A stretch of DNA of 64,000 bases from Candidatus Poribacteria bacterium. Its GTDB lineage: Bacteria; Poribacteria; WGA-4E; WGA-3G. A program made the translations under genes and the position numbers. This document shows, in pieces, positions 1 to 8,553 of this stretch. The notes under the pieces are model-generated. The model saw only the letters and a program-made list of their open reading frames with translations. It ran no database searches and was not told the DNA's origin. Within the stretch, counting starts at the first letter, position 1, and each line of letters begins with the position of its first letter. The stretch lies in assembly GCA_026702755.1 (NCBI GenBank), contig JAPPBX010000081.1, forward strand, positions 90,273-154,272, read 5' to 3'.

Positions 1-1
1 C

Positions 2-2083
2 GTTCGCACCTCAAATGGCACATTTGTATTTCATGACTATCTGGACTCATCAACGCTGGAATACTTTTTTGTGCACGGTATCACTGATACAAGAATTATC
101 GTTGCGCGCGCTAAAGCGATAGGGGATATTCCGCGCTCCTATGCCGGCACATCCCAGCAAGGATTATCTGAATTACAGTTTCCAAGCAGCGTTAGCACGG
201 AGGGTTGGAATATCAATCAGGATGGTTCTGTCGTCGGGTACCACGATTTAGCAGATGGACGTAGACACGGGTTTATCGCCAGACCCACTGAGGAAACTGC
301 TGCACAATTCAGAAATATAGCGTATCCTCCACCCCCTGAATTCACCTACACTTATGAGAGTATTGATGTTCCGAATGTAGATTTTTTAGCGTTGACAGCG
401 AGTAGCGACTTTGAGGATTACGCTGGCTACACGAAAAGTCCCGATGGCGACAAAATGGTTGGCTTTACACTCATAAATGGCATTTTTACGACATACGATT
501 TCCCCGGTTCACAGAACACTTATTTCTATGCACTCGGTAATAATGGGTTAGCTGCGGGACACTACGAGGATAGCAATGGTCTGTATCATGGTGTCATCTT
601 AGAAGATGGTAAGTTGCGGCAATACGATTTCCCGGGTGCCGTTGAAACCGAGATGTACGGTTACAGTGATTCGACAGGGGCATTGACAGGTAATTTTATA
701 GATGCGTCTGGTGTTCGCCGTGGATTCTCGGGAGACCTAATAGTTGAGGTCCCTGAGGCAACGGCAACTTATGCTGATTTTGTGAATGCGGCAGGTTCTA
801 TCATAGGCAGCTACGTAGATGCTGACGGTCTATATCATGCATACGCGCGGACCTCGAGTGGCAGGTTTATAATCCTGGACTATCTGGAACCATCCAGCCT
901 GGAATACTTTTTTCTGCACGGTATTAACGATGCAGAGGGAAGGGGGGTGTTTGTGGTTGCCCGAGCCAAAGCGGCGGGGGACCTCCCGCGCTCCTATGTC
1001 GGCTCATACCTATATGGACTACATGAATTGCAGTTTCCAGGCAGCGTTAGCACAGAAGGCTGGAATATCAATCAGGATAGTTCTGTCGTGGGACACTATG
1101 ACTCGCCAGATGGGCGTAGACACGGGTTTATCGCTAAACTCACCACCAAGGAAGCGCGCGACCGTTTTGGTAACTTCTACACCGTCACACTGTCGAAAGG
1201 TCTAAATATGCTTTCTGTGCCATTGGCACCCCCAAAACCTATGACCGCTAAGGCACTTGTCGCCATGACAGGGGCGACAACTATCATCACGCTTAATACA
1301 GCAACACAGGGGTTCGTCGCTTGGACACCAAGTGCACCCAATGATGGTTTCCCAATTGAAGGGGGAAAAGGCTATATCGTCAATGTCCCAGAAGTTCGCA
1401 ACTTTGCTTTCGTCGGCGCACCGTGGACAGATCCAACTGAAGCATCTGCCGCAGCTCCATCTGCCATATCCACGGCGACACCCAATGAAGCATGGGCGTT
1501 CGTTGTCAGTGGGCACTTGAAAGGTAAAACTGCATTTGATGGCTACCAAGTCATCGTCCGTAACCTCAGAACAAACAGCACTATAACCACCTCCGTGCAA
1601 GGGGATTACTTCGCTGCTGCGACTGCTGACTTAGAACGGCGGAGCGTCGTCCGAGTTGGAGATGTGGTTGAGTTGCGCGTCATCGGTCCGGGTGGAAACG
1701 TTGAATTACAACCCCTCAGCTTTAAAGTGTCACCTGAGCACTTAGCAAACGCTGTTTTGTCAGTCAATCTTGATGGTATTGGTCAACCGACACAGAATCT
1801 CTTGCTGCAGAACTATCCAAATCCGTTTAACCCGGAGACATGGATTCCATATCAACTCTCGGAAGACAGTCTGGTATCGGTCTCCATTTACGATACAACC
1901 GGTAAGTTGATTCGCACACTCTCGCTCGGTTTTCGATCCGCTGGCTTCTATAACAGTCAAGGGCGTGCTGCGTATTGGGATGGACGTAATGCGCTTGGGG
2001 AACGCGTTGCGAGTAGTATCTATTTTTACCAATTAACGACACCCTCTTTTCAGCAGACACGACGACTCGTCATTGTAAAGTAG
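2..2083 (+). CDS. Secreted HAF-repeat protein with FlgD/Por-like C-terminal domain (5' partial)
   Basis: The reading frame is open from base 2, so the true start lies outside the window; the GTG at 71 is only an internal codon. The first half carries extracellular HAF-type repeats with units around YDFPG and GFxxD. The final ~90 residues contain PNPFNPETWIPYQL, then a beta-rich stretch with DGRNALGERVASSIYFY and the end RRLVIVK. This is the FlgD-Ig/type IX-secretion-like C-terminal module found on secreted proteins of Bacteroidetes and several candidate phyla. A middle domain (roughly 1180-1430) resembles nothing I can name. A block at 56-280 recurs at 899-1134 (TEGWNINQD, DGRRHGFIA), so the protein has an internal duplication. 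Likely exported and surface-associated; the ligand is unknown. Confidence 0.8.
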   Translation, partial: VRTSNGTFVFHDYLDSSTLEYFFVHGITDTRIIVARAKAIGDIPRSYAGTSQQGLSELQFPSSVSTEGWNINQDGSVVGYHDLADGRRHGFIARPTEETAAQFRNIAYPPPPEFTYTYESIDVPNVDFLALTASSDFEDYAGYTKSPDGDKMVGFTLINGIFTTYDFPGSQNTYFYALGNNGLAAGHYEDSNGLYHGVILEDGKLRQYDFPGAVETEMYGYSDSTGALTGNFIDASGVRRGFSGDLIVEVPEATATYADFVNAAGSIIGSYVDADGLYHAYARTSSGRFIILDYLEPSSLEYFFLHGINDAEGRGVFVVARAKAAGDLPRSYVGSYLYGLHELQFPGSVSTEGWNINQDSSVVGHYDSPDGRRHGFIAKLTTKEARDRFGNFYTVTLSKGLNMLSVPLAPPKPMTAKALVAMTGATTIITLNTATQGFVAWTPSAPNDGFPIEGGKGYIVNVPEVRNFAFVGAPWTDPTEASAAAPSAISTATPNEAWAFVVSGHLKGKTAFDGYQVIVRNLRTNSTITTSVQGDYFAAATADLERRSVVRVGDVVELRVIGPGGNVELQPLSFKVSPEHLANAVLSVNLDGIGQPTQNLLLQNYPNPFNPETWIPYQLSEDSLVSVSIYDTTGKLIRTLSLGFRSAGFYNSQGRAAYWDGRNALGERVASSIYFYQLTTPSFQQTRRLVIVK

Positions 2084-2215
2084 GGTCCCATCCGTATAGA
2101 ACTTGCAAATGTCGCAGTTATATAGGATGGTGTGTTAGATTTGAGAGGATGATGTATTAGTTTTGAAAAATTCTTACACTTTATGTGTTATATTTTTTGC
2201 GAAGGAGAATGAATT

Positions 2216-2986
2216 ATGAATTTAAAATTTGCAAACCTCTTTTTGATAGTTCTCATCGCGCTCGTTGCACTGGCAGGTTGTGATAGAGGACAAAGGGTGA
2301 TGATGGATAGCATGCCCTCAGCGGATACTACCATGGGTGATGCTATGACTGATATCGAAGCGATCCCAGTGAAGTTTGTTTTGTTAATTGATTATCCGGA
2401 GGGTGGGAAAGACGCTTATATTGCATGGGTTACATCCGTTGTACCAGCCCTGCAAGCCCCCGAAGAGGTCGTTCGGATAAGATCTTACGACAACGAGGAC
2501 CCGGAAATGAGTCCTAACCGGCTCGTCGAATGGGAATTCAACAGTTTCCTCGATATGGCGACCTATCTGAATCGTCCAGAGATCGCTGCCATACTCGGAG
2601 ATATTCCGAACCATACAAGCGTAACAACCGCGCACACGTTTATCCAACGTTCCGACTACTCAAAAGGCGAGGGAGGCAACTGGCAAATTAAAGGTATCCT
2701 TCTGATTGATTATCCACTTGGTGGGAAACAGGCGTACTTGGAATGGGTTGCGTCCGTTTCTCAAGCACTCGTCGCTCCGCCTCAGTTGAAAGCGACGGCC
2801 TCTTACGACAACTATTATGGTGAATCTCCGCACCGGCTCGTCGAGTTGGAATTTGCGAGTCGAGAGGACATCGAGACTTATGAACAATTAGAAACTATAA
2901 TGGCGATTGAGGCTGAACTTGACAACCAAGCGGGTAGCTGGGTGCTGCATACATTTGAGTTACGCTCAGATTACATCAATGAATGA
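2216..2986 (+). CDS. Lipoprotein with two tandem copies of an alpha/beta domain
   Basis: The 256-residue product starts with a lipoprotein signal peptide ending in the lipobox LAGC (Cys about residue 22), so it should be lipid-anchored. The mature part holds two homologous ~100-residue units. Each begins with a strand plus LLIDYP-x-GGK, continues with WV-x-SV, a SYDN segment, PxRLVExEF, and closes with HTFxxRSDY. This resembles a duplicated ferredoxin-like or dimeric alpha-beta barrel fold (ABM/EthD type), but I cannot assign a family. GAAGGAG at 2201-2207 supports the ATG at 2216. A strong terminator follows, so it is probably monocistronic. Function unknown. Confidence 0.8.
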   Translation: MNLKFANLFLIVLIALVALAGCDRGQRVMMDSMPSADTTMGDAMTDIEAIPVKFVLLIDYPEGGKDAYIAWVTSVVPALQAPEEVVRIRSYDNEDPEMSPNRLVEWEFNSFLDMATYLNRPEIAAILGDIPNHTSVTTAHTFIQRSDYSKGEGGNWQIKGILLIDYPLGGKQAYLEWVASVSQALVAPPQLKATASYDNYYGESPHRLVELEFASREDIETYEQLETIMAIEAELDNQAGSWVLHTFELRSDYINE

Positions 2987-3011
2987 TATCTCACAGTCCA
3001 CTTGTTTTTTG

Positions 3012-3044
3012 GAGGCGCGCTTTCCCAGCGCGCCTCTCTTTTTT
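3012..3044 (+). terminator. Rho-independent terminator after the lipoprotein gene
   Basis: A perfect 9-bp GC-rich stem (3012-3020 pairing with 3028-3036) with a 7-base loop is followed by a T-rich tract at 3037-3044. It has no A-tract on the other side, so it serves only the plus-strand gene and not the convergent reductase. Confidence 0.85.
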
Positions 3045-3047
3045 ATC

Positions 3048-4034
3048 TCACCGTGCAGGTCCTGGCCCGCTATATTCCCTACCGAACGCCAAACTATGGG
3101 GTTCCTCAAAGGGTCGAAACGGCACCATATCCGCGATATCCTGAAGCCGTTCTAACACTTCCGAGGGCAATGGACCGGCTTCAACCGCACGGACATTCTG
3201 TTCGACTTCCTCTACAGACCGGGCACCCACCAGCACCGTAGAAATATCAGGATTGGATATAGCCATACGGATACCCGCCTCTGGAAGCGAGAGTTCGATT
3301 TCATCCAAAAACTTATAAAGCACTTTGAACTGTTCCTGACGCGGACGGCTAAGCCACCATGCCCCCGTCTCTACTTCAGCGTGGCGGCGTGACAATGCAC
3401 CCTGTTGTAACGGCGCACCGATGACAATTCCCATATTCCGTCGCTTCGCTTCTGGAAAGATTGAGATCGCCGCTTCGCGCCAGAGTAGGCTATAATTCTG
3501 TGCTGCCAGCACCACATCGTAGACCCCTGTTGCCATAATTGCGGGGAGTTGATGTGCGGTTGTGCCACCTAACCCTGTGAAACGGACAATCCCTTCCGCT
3601 TTGAGTTCCGCCAACAACTCACAGATCGGTCCATCAAATGTCTCGTGGCTTGTCCACCAATCGTATTGTCCCGGACGATCAGGTTCATGCACCATCAGGA
3701 TGTCAATAGTATCTCTTTTCAGCAAACGCAGGCTCTCTTCAACCGATTGCCGTAGGAGTTGTTTATCCTTCGGATCGAAAGGTTGTGGTCTACCACCAAT
3801 CTTCGTGGAGAGGTAATGCGGCTGCAACACACCCTCTAAAGCTTCCCCAACGACTTCTTCACTGTTGCCGTAACTCGGTGCGGTATCAACATAATTGACA
3901 CCGAGTTCCAAAGCGCGTCGGATAGCGTTATGTCCGTCAGCGCGGTTCCTACCGCCAGCCGTTGAGACAAAGAGTCCGCCCATTCCTAAGACACTCACTT
4001 CAAGCCCAGTCCGCCCAAGAATGCGTTTTTCCAT
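3048..4034 (-). CDS. Aldo/keto reductase
   Basis: NAD(P)H-dependent oxidoreductase of about 328 residues. It begins MEKRILGRTGLEVSVLGMGG, typical of the AKR family. The catalytic tetrad is visible: Asp and Tyr in VDTAPSYGNSE, Lys in YLSTKIGG and His in ILMVHEPD. The C-terminal part has the cofactor-binding segment around STVLVGARSVEEVEQN. An upstream in-frame start at 4118 would add 28 untypical residues; the ATG at 4034 is preceded by AAAAGGG and matches the family start. Substrate unknown. It stands alone, convergent with the lipoprotein gene. Confidence 0.93.
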   Translation of the reverse strand: MEKRILGRTGLEVSVLGMGGLFVSTAGGRNRADGHNAIRRALELGVNYVDTAPSYGNSEEVVGEALEGVLQPHYLSTKIGGRPQPFDPKDKQLLRQSVEESLRLLKRDTIDILMVHEPDRPGQYDWWTSHETFDGPICELLAELKAEGIVRFTGLGGTTAHQLPAIMATGVYDVVLAAQNYSLLWREAAISIFPEAKRRNMGIVIGAPLQQGALSRRHAEVETGAWWLSRPRQEQFKVLYKFLDEIELSLPEAGIRMAISNPDISTVLVGARSVEEVEQNVRAVEAGPLPSEVLERLQDIADMVPFRPFEEPHSLAFGREYSGPGPAR

Positions 4035-4145
4035 GGTTATCCCTTTTGTTGATTTAGCAGAATTGGTACGTACAATGGAATAGAGTTTACAATAGATTCC
4101 ACGGAAGGTCAATACCAAAATCTGTTTTTATTCCAACAAGGGGTT

Positions 4146-6173
4146 TCACTCCATAGCTCCGGCAACCGCGACAAGGTCAAGAATATTGACTATACCATCA
4201 CCGTTAACATCCGCTACATTTTCTCTCTCAACATGTCCAAGGTGGTCAGCAACGAACCTTAAATCGTCAATATTGACAACACTATCGCCGTTGACATCTT
4301 CAGGCACTGCAGACTGAGTTTGCCACAAAAGGATCGTGCCATCTCCACCACCGCTGGCGAACGTGCGCCCATCTGGAGAATACACAACCGAATTGACCTC
4401 ATACTTATTATGCCCTCTGAAAATGGTGTGGTTTCGACCTGTGTGTGCGTTCCACAACCGAACCGTCCCATCGTAACTTCCGCTGGCAAGTGTTTCTCCA
4501 TCCAGCGAAAACGCAACCGAAGTTACACCTTCTGTATGTCCATTAAGAATTCTTCTGGGCATACCAGTTTCTGTATCCCATAATCGAATGGTATCATCCC
4601 AACTCCCACTGGCGAGCGTGCGGCCATTTGGAGAATACGATAAGGTACTAACAAGTTCTTTATGTCCACTGATAGTTGTTTTGAGTTCGGCAGTAGAGAC
4701 ATCCCACAACAAAATAGTACCTTCGCCACCTGCGCTGGCGAGTGTCCCTCCATCGGGTGAAAAAACCAGGCTATTAAAACTATCGCGATGTGCATCAAAG
4801 ATAGCACGATTTTGGAGAAATTCGCGATCATGAATCGTGGACGCATCCCACAACCGAATCGCGCCACCGAATCTTGCACTGGTGAACGTCTCCCCGTCTG
4901 GCGAAAACGCTATAGCACCATACCAATTTTGATACCTTGCATGGAGTTCTCCGGTGTGTGTACCCCATATCAACACCTCTTCCGAACTGCCGCTAACAAG
5001 CAGCTGCTCATTCGGTGAGAATGCAAGACTCCAGACCCAAAACGCATCGGCTTCAAACTTGGCTTGGGGCTGTCGGGTATCCATATCCCACAATTGAATT
5101 GTGTGCGGTGAACTTCCACTCGCGAGGGTTCTCCCATCTGGTGAAAATGCAACGACACCAACCGACCCCAAGTGTCCTTGGAATGTCGTCCGATTCTCGC
5201 CTGTTTCTACATTCCATACCCGAACCGTGCCATTTCTGCTTCCACTGATCAACGTTTTCCCATCCGGTGAGAATGCTATCGCGTCAACAAGCCATGTATG
5301 CCCTGTAAAAGTCATGAGAACTTCGCCCGTTTGCGCGTTCCACAATTCAATTAAGTAATCCGGCCAACCACTGCTACTGACAAGCATTCCCCCGTCCGGC
5401 GAAAACGTAATAGCATCCACCGATTCCGCAGTTGTGAAGGTCCGTAGGAATTGACCTGTATCTGTTTCCCATAGTTCAATCTTCCCAATGCTCCTATGTG
5501 CCATAGCAAGCATTTTTCCATCTGGTGAGAGCACAACGTCTGCATATTTGTTGAGTTTCACATCAAAAGATTTATGTTGTCCTGTCAGCACGTCCCACAC
5601 TCGCATCGTTCCATCCGAACTCGCGCTGACTAATCTGCTCCCATCTTGAACAAACGTAATAGCCTTCACTGAATCAGTATGCCCCTCAAGGACCATCTGC
5701 TGTGCACCCGTTTCCGCGTCCCACAACAGGATTTCGTTAGCATTTGCGATGGCAAGCGTTTTGCCATCCGGTGAGAACACGAGCGCATTAACATTATTTA
5801 CATATCCCGTTAGGGTAACGCGGAGTTGTCCGGTGTAAACATCCCACAACTGAACCGGATCGTCCCAACTTGCACTTGCAAGCGTTTTGCTATCCGGCGA
5901 AAACGCTACTGCCGAGGCTTCCCACGTATGTCCAATAAGTAAGGCTGTCTCTTTATAGGTACGCGCATCGTAGAGCCAAATTCCGATAGTACTCACCACT
6001 GCAAAATGAGTGCCATCCGGTGAATACGTGATGTCTATTATGCTACCTCTACCGAGTCTCGCGATCGCGCCATCAGGCAAGTTCCATTGCGAAGAATCCT
6101 GTGCGAAACCACTCGGCAAAAAGAAGGGTGCAATCAGTAACAACACAAAAATAAAAAACGCCCTCTTATTCAT
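4146..6173 (-). CDS. Secreted WD40-repeat protein with C-terminal dockerin
   Basis: The 675-residue product has a signal peptide (MNKRAFFIFVLLLIAPFF..., cleavage near SGFAQ). I count 14 WD40 units, most with FSPDGxTLASGS and xxLWDxxTG, enough for two seven-bladed propellers. The last ~55 residues form a type I dockerin with two calcium loops, DVNGDSVVNIDD and DVNGDGIVNILD. An AAAAGGAGGTG Shine-Dalgarno at 6182-6192 fixes the start. WD40 propellers are scaffolds; dockerins bind cohesins. It is probably an extracellular or periplasmic interaction protein. No cohesin gene is seen in this window, so its partner is unknown. Confidence 0.9.
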   Translation of the reverse strand: MNKRAFFIFVLLLIAPFFLPSGFAQDSSQWNLPDGAIARLGRGSIIDITYSPDGTHFAVVSTIGIWLYDARTYKETALLIGHTWEASAVAFSPDSKTLASASWDDPVQLWDVYTGQLRVTLTGYVNNVNALVFSPDGKTLAIANANEILLWDAETGAQQMVLEGHTDSVKAITFVQDGSRLVSASSDGTMRVWDVLTGQHKSFDVKLNKYADVVLSPDGKMLAMAHRSIGKIELWETDTGQFLRTFTTAESVDAITFSPDGGMLVSSSGWPDYLIELWNAQTGEVLMTFTGHTWLVDAIAFSPDGKTLISGSRNGTVRVWNVETGENRTTFQGHLGSVGVVAFSPDGRTLASGSSPHTIQLWDMDTRQPQAKFEADAFWVWSLAFSPNEQLLVSGSSEEVLIWGTHTGELHARYQNWYGAIAFSPDGETFTSARFGGAIRLWDASTIHDREFLQNRAIFDAHRDSFNSLVFSPDGGTLASAGGEGTILLWDVSTAELKTTISGHKELVSTLSYSPNGRTLASGSWDDTIRLWDTETGMPRRILNGHTEGVTSVAFSLDGETLASGSYDGTVRLWNAHTGRNHTIFRGHNKYEVNSVVYSPDGRTFASGGGDGTILLWQTQSAVPEDVNGDSVVNIDDLRFVADHLGHVERENVADVNGDGIVNILDLVAVAGAME

Positions 6174-6360
6174 AGGTCTGACACCTCCTTTTCAAGCAAT
6201 AGACACCTGCCATGAAAGTAGCAATTTATGTGCCAGCCTTTGAAACGCTGAATATACTGCCATATCCAGTCCCAAGACAGATAACTTGCACAAAAAAGGG
6301 CAATCCGATCTTCACACTGCACCATATAGGACATCCACACGCGGCGAAATCGAAATTTGT

Positions 6361-6389
6361 TTGACACAGTCCAACCAAGTATGCTAAAT
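6361..6389 (+). promoter_or_regulatory. Possible promoter for the PhyH dioxygenase gene
   Basis: A perfect -35 TTGACA (6361-6366) is followed after 17 bases by CTAAAT (6384-6389), a weak -10. It lies about 70 bases upstream of the start at 6461. The weak -10 keeps the call tentative. Confidence 0.3.
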
Positions 6390-6460
6390 TGATTATCAAT
6401 ATTTATTACCGCAATCTCACAGCTAAGTTTGAAGCCTGTAGATAATAGGAGACTGAGCGT

Positions 6461-7246
6461 ATGAGCGATCTACAGTTACAACAATACCTCTTCGACGTGC
6501 AAGGCTACCTTGTCATTGAGAATGTCTTGAGTCCAGAAGAGGTCGCAGCACTCAATCAATGTATTGACGAGCAACAACTCCCCACACCGGGGAAGGTCCA
6601 AAGATTTGGAAGTGCCCCCGATGGTCCCGGTTTTCTGCAGTGGGGACAACCGTTTTGCAATTTACTCGACCATCCTGAGATTATGCCGATACTTCAATTT
6701 CGCTTGGGCGATTGCTTTCGGCTCGACCGAATTTACGGGATGTATATGCGGGAAGGAATGCCGCGCGGACATCTGCATGCCGACTACGGTGCCACTTCTC
6801 CGACAGCAAGAGCGCAACCCGGAGAATACTACTCTTTCCGAGATAATGAGATTCATAACGGTTTCGTTGTTGTGACGTGGAATCTTGCCGACACTGGACC
6901 GGATTATGGGGGATTTTGCTGTATTCCGGGCAGCCATAAAGGCAATTTCAAACTACCGCAACAGATCGCTGAAGCACCCCAAGATGCCCCTTGTGTCGTC
7001 ATTCCGAACGCCCCAGCGGGTTCAGCGATTCTATTTACCGAAGCACTAACGCACGGCACAGCAGCATGGAACGGTAAGCACCAACGCAGGTCCCTGCTGT
7101 ATAAGTATTGTGTTTCGCACATCGCGTGGACTTCGCGGCGCGTGGCAATACCGGAGGATATAGAGATCACAGAACGTCAAAAGATTCTCTTCCGTGAACC
7201 TGCTGACCCGTATCGTCATTTCCCATCATTGTTTGAGGCAGCATAA
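6461..7246 (+). CDS. Phytanoyl-CoA dioxygenase (PhyH) family protein
   Basis: Fe(II)/2-oxoglutarate-dependent oxygenase of 261 residues. The facial triad is visible: His and Asp in HLHADYG, and the distal His in EALTHGTAAWNG, followed by the 2-oxoglutarate-binding Arg in HQRRSLLYKY. The N-terminal segment YLFDVQGYLVIENVLSPEEV is typical of the PhyH family. AGGAGAC at 6448-6453 supports the start. These enzymes hydroxylate varied small molecules and the substrate here cannot be read from sequence. Its immediate neighbour is an Ldh2-type dehydrogenase, but a repeat-bearing gap separates them. Confidence 0.9.
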   Translation: MSDLQLQQYLFDVQGYLVIENVLSPEEVAALNQCIDEQQLPTPGKVQRFGSAPDGPGFLQWGQPFCNLLDHPEIMPILQFRLGDCFRLDRIYGMYMREGMPRGHLHADYGATSPTARAQPGEYYSFRDNEIHNGFVVVTWNLADTGPDYGGFCCIPGSHKGNFKLPQQIAEAPQDAPCVVIPNAPAGSAILFTEALTHGTAAWNGKHQRRSLLYKYCVSHIAWTSRRVAIPEDIEITERQKILFREPADPYRHFPSLFEAA

Positions 7247-7253
7247 TAGATAC

Positions 7254-7350
7254 GGTAGGGGGTGTACCCTCCAAATCGCGACTTTTTAGCGATCTCCGAA
7301 TCGCGATTCCTTTGGTAGGGGGCGTACTCTCCGAATCGCGACTTCTTAAT
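7254..7350. repeat. Two ~36-bp direct repeats between PhyH and dehydrogenase genes
   Basis: Two near-identical units begin TAGGGGG(T/C)GTAC and end CGAATCGCGACTT or a one-base variant, at about 7254-7288 and 7315-7350. A shorter partial copy of the TCCGAATCGCGA part lies between them. The repeats fill most of the 130-base gap. Role unknown. Confidence 0.6.
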
Positions 7351-7376
7351 ATAGGACACAGAGAACCAAAAACTAT

Positions 7377-8435
7377 ATGCCAAATTTTACGCAGAACCAG
7401 CTACAGAAAATCGCAACTGACATCTTTGAAGCCGGAGGTGTTCCAAGCGATGAAGCAGAGATTATAGGGGAACTGCTCGTCGCTTCAAACCTCGCCGGGC
7501 ATGATTCCCACGGCGTTCTCCGCATTCCGCAATATATTGGACTCATCGAATCCGGACTTATTCAACCCGGAGCACCGATGGAGATTGAACGTGAGTCGGC
7601 TTCGCATGCGCTCATCAACGGCAATTGGGGGTTTGGACACGTCATCGCACAGAAGGCGATGTCGCTCGCGATAGAGAAGGCGAAATCGAGTACGATCAGC
7701 GCAATTAGCGTCTATAACTGTAATCACATCGGACGGATCGGGAGCTATCCGATGATGGCAGCTGAAACCGATATGGTAGGCATCACAATGGTGAATGCGG
7801 GTGGAACTGCACTATATGTTGCGCCGTTCGGTGGACGAGATGGACGGCTTGCGACCAATCCTATCGCAATTGCCACACCGACACGCGAGGGACACCCGAT
7901 TCTGCTTGACATCACAAGTAGCGTTGTCGCGCAGGGTAAGATTCGCGTTGCTGTGAATCGTGGCGAATCTGTTCCACTCGGTTGGCTTATCAACAATGAA
8001 GGCGAACCGACACAGGACCCACGAGACTTGATAGAGGCTCCACACGGTGCGTTATTGCCGCTTGGTGGAATTGCTGGACACAAGGGATATGTACTCGGTT
8101 TGATGATTGACATTTTAGGGGGCGCGTTGTCCGGCGCAGGCTGTAGTGGATCGGGGAACACCCGTCTTCAGAACGGTGTCCTGATGATTGCACTGGATAT
8201 CGCTAATTTTACACCGCTTGACGATTTTTATGACCATGTTGACGGACTGGTTGCCCATGTGAAAGCCTCACCAACCGCACCCGGATTCGATGAAATCTTG
8301 ACACCCGGAGAAATTGAGGCGCGCCAGACAGAGCGTCGTTTACGCGAAGGCATCCCAATCGATGACGAAACGTGGCGACAGATTCAAGAGACTGCAACAC
8401 AGGTGGGGCTCCCGTGCTTAAATCTTGAAAGTTAA
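7377..8435 (+). CDS. Ldh2/malate-L-lactate dehydrogenase family oxidoreductase
   Basis: NAD(P)-dependent 2-hydroxyacid/ketoacid oxidoreductase of the Ldh2 (COG2055, YlbC-type) fold, 352 residues. Diagnostic segments are GHDSHGVLRIPQYIGLIESG near residue 40, SVYNCNHIGRIGSYPMMAA, the GGRDGRLATNPIAIATP nucleotide-binding region and GHKGYVLGLMIDILGGALSG near residue 220. Family members act on malate, lactate, ureidoglycolate or 2,3-diketogulonate, so the exact substrate is open. It could reduce or oxidise a 2-oxo acid linked to the ThDP decarboxylase encoded downstream, but this is inference from position only. Confidence 0.9.
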   Translation: MPNFTQNQLQKIATDIFEAGGVPSDEAEIIGELLVASNLAGHDSHGVLRIPQYIGLIESGLIQPGAPMEIERESASHALINGNWGFGHVIAQKAMSLAIEKAKSSTISAISVYNCNHIGRIGSYPMMAAETDMVGITMVNAGGTALYVAPFGGRDGRLATNPIAIATPTREGHPILLDITSSVVAQGKIRVAVNRGESVPLGWLINNEGEPTQDPRDLIEAPHGALLPLGGIAGHKGYVLGLMIDILGGALSGAGCSGSGNTRLQNGVLMIALDIANFTPLDDFYDHVDGLVAHVKASPTAPGFDEILTPGEIEARQTERRLREGIPIDDETWRQIQETATQVGLPCLNLES

Positions 8436-8553
8436 TTGTTGTAATACGTCTAATTGAGAGGGTTTTCGCCAATTTTTAGAATCTCAACTCAAATATGTCT
8501 CCACTTTTCGGTAAAACATCAAATGTTGCGATTTTACCTAAGAGGTTCGATAG

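Noticed and set aside
1202..1600. Antisense frame within the first secreted protein gene
   Set aside because: Shadow of the coding frame; no ribosome site or domain.
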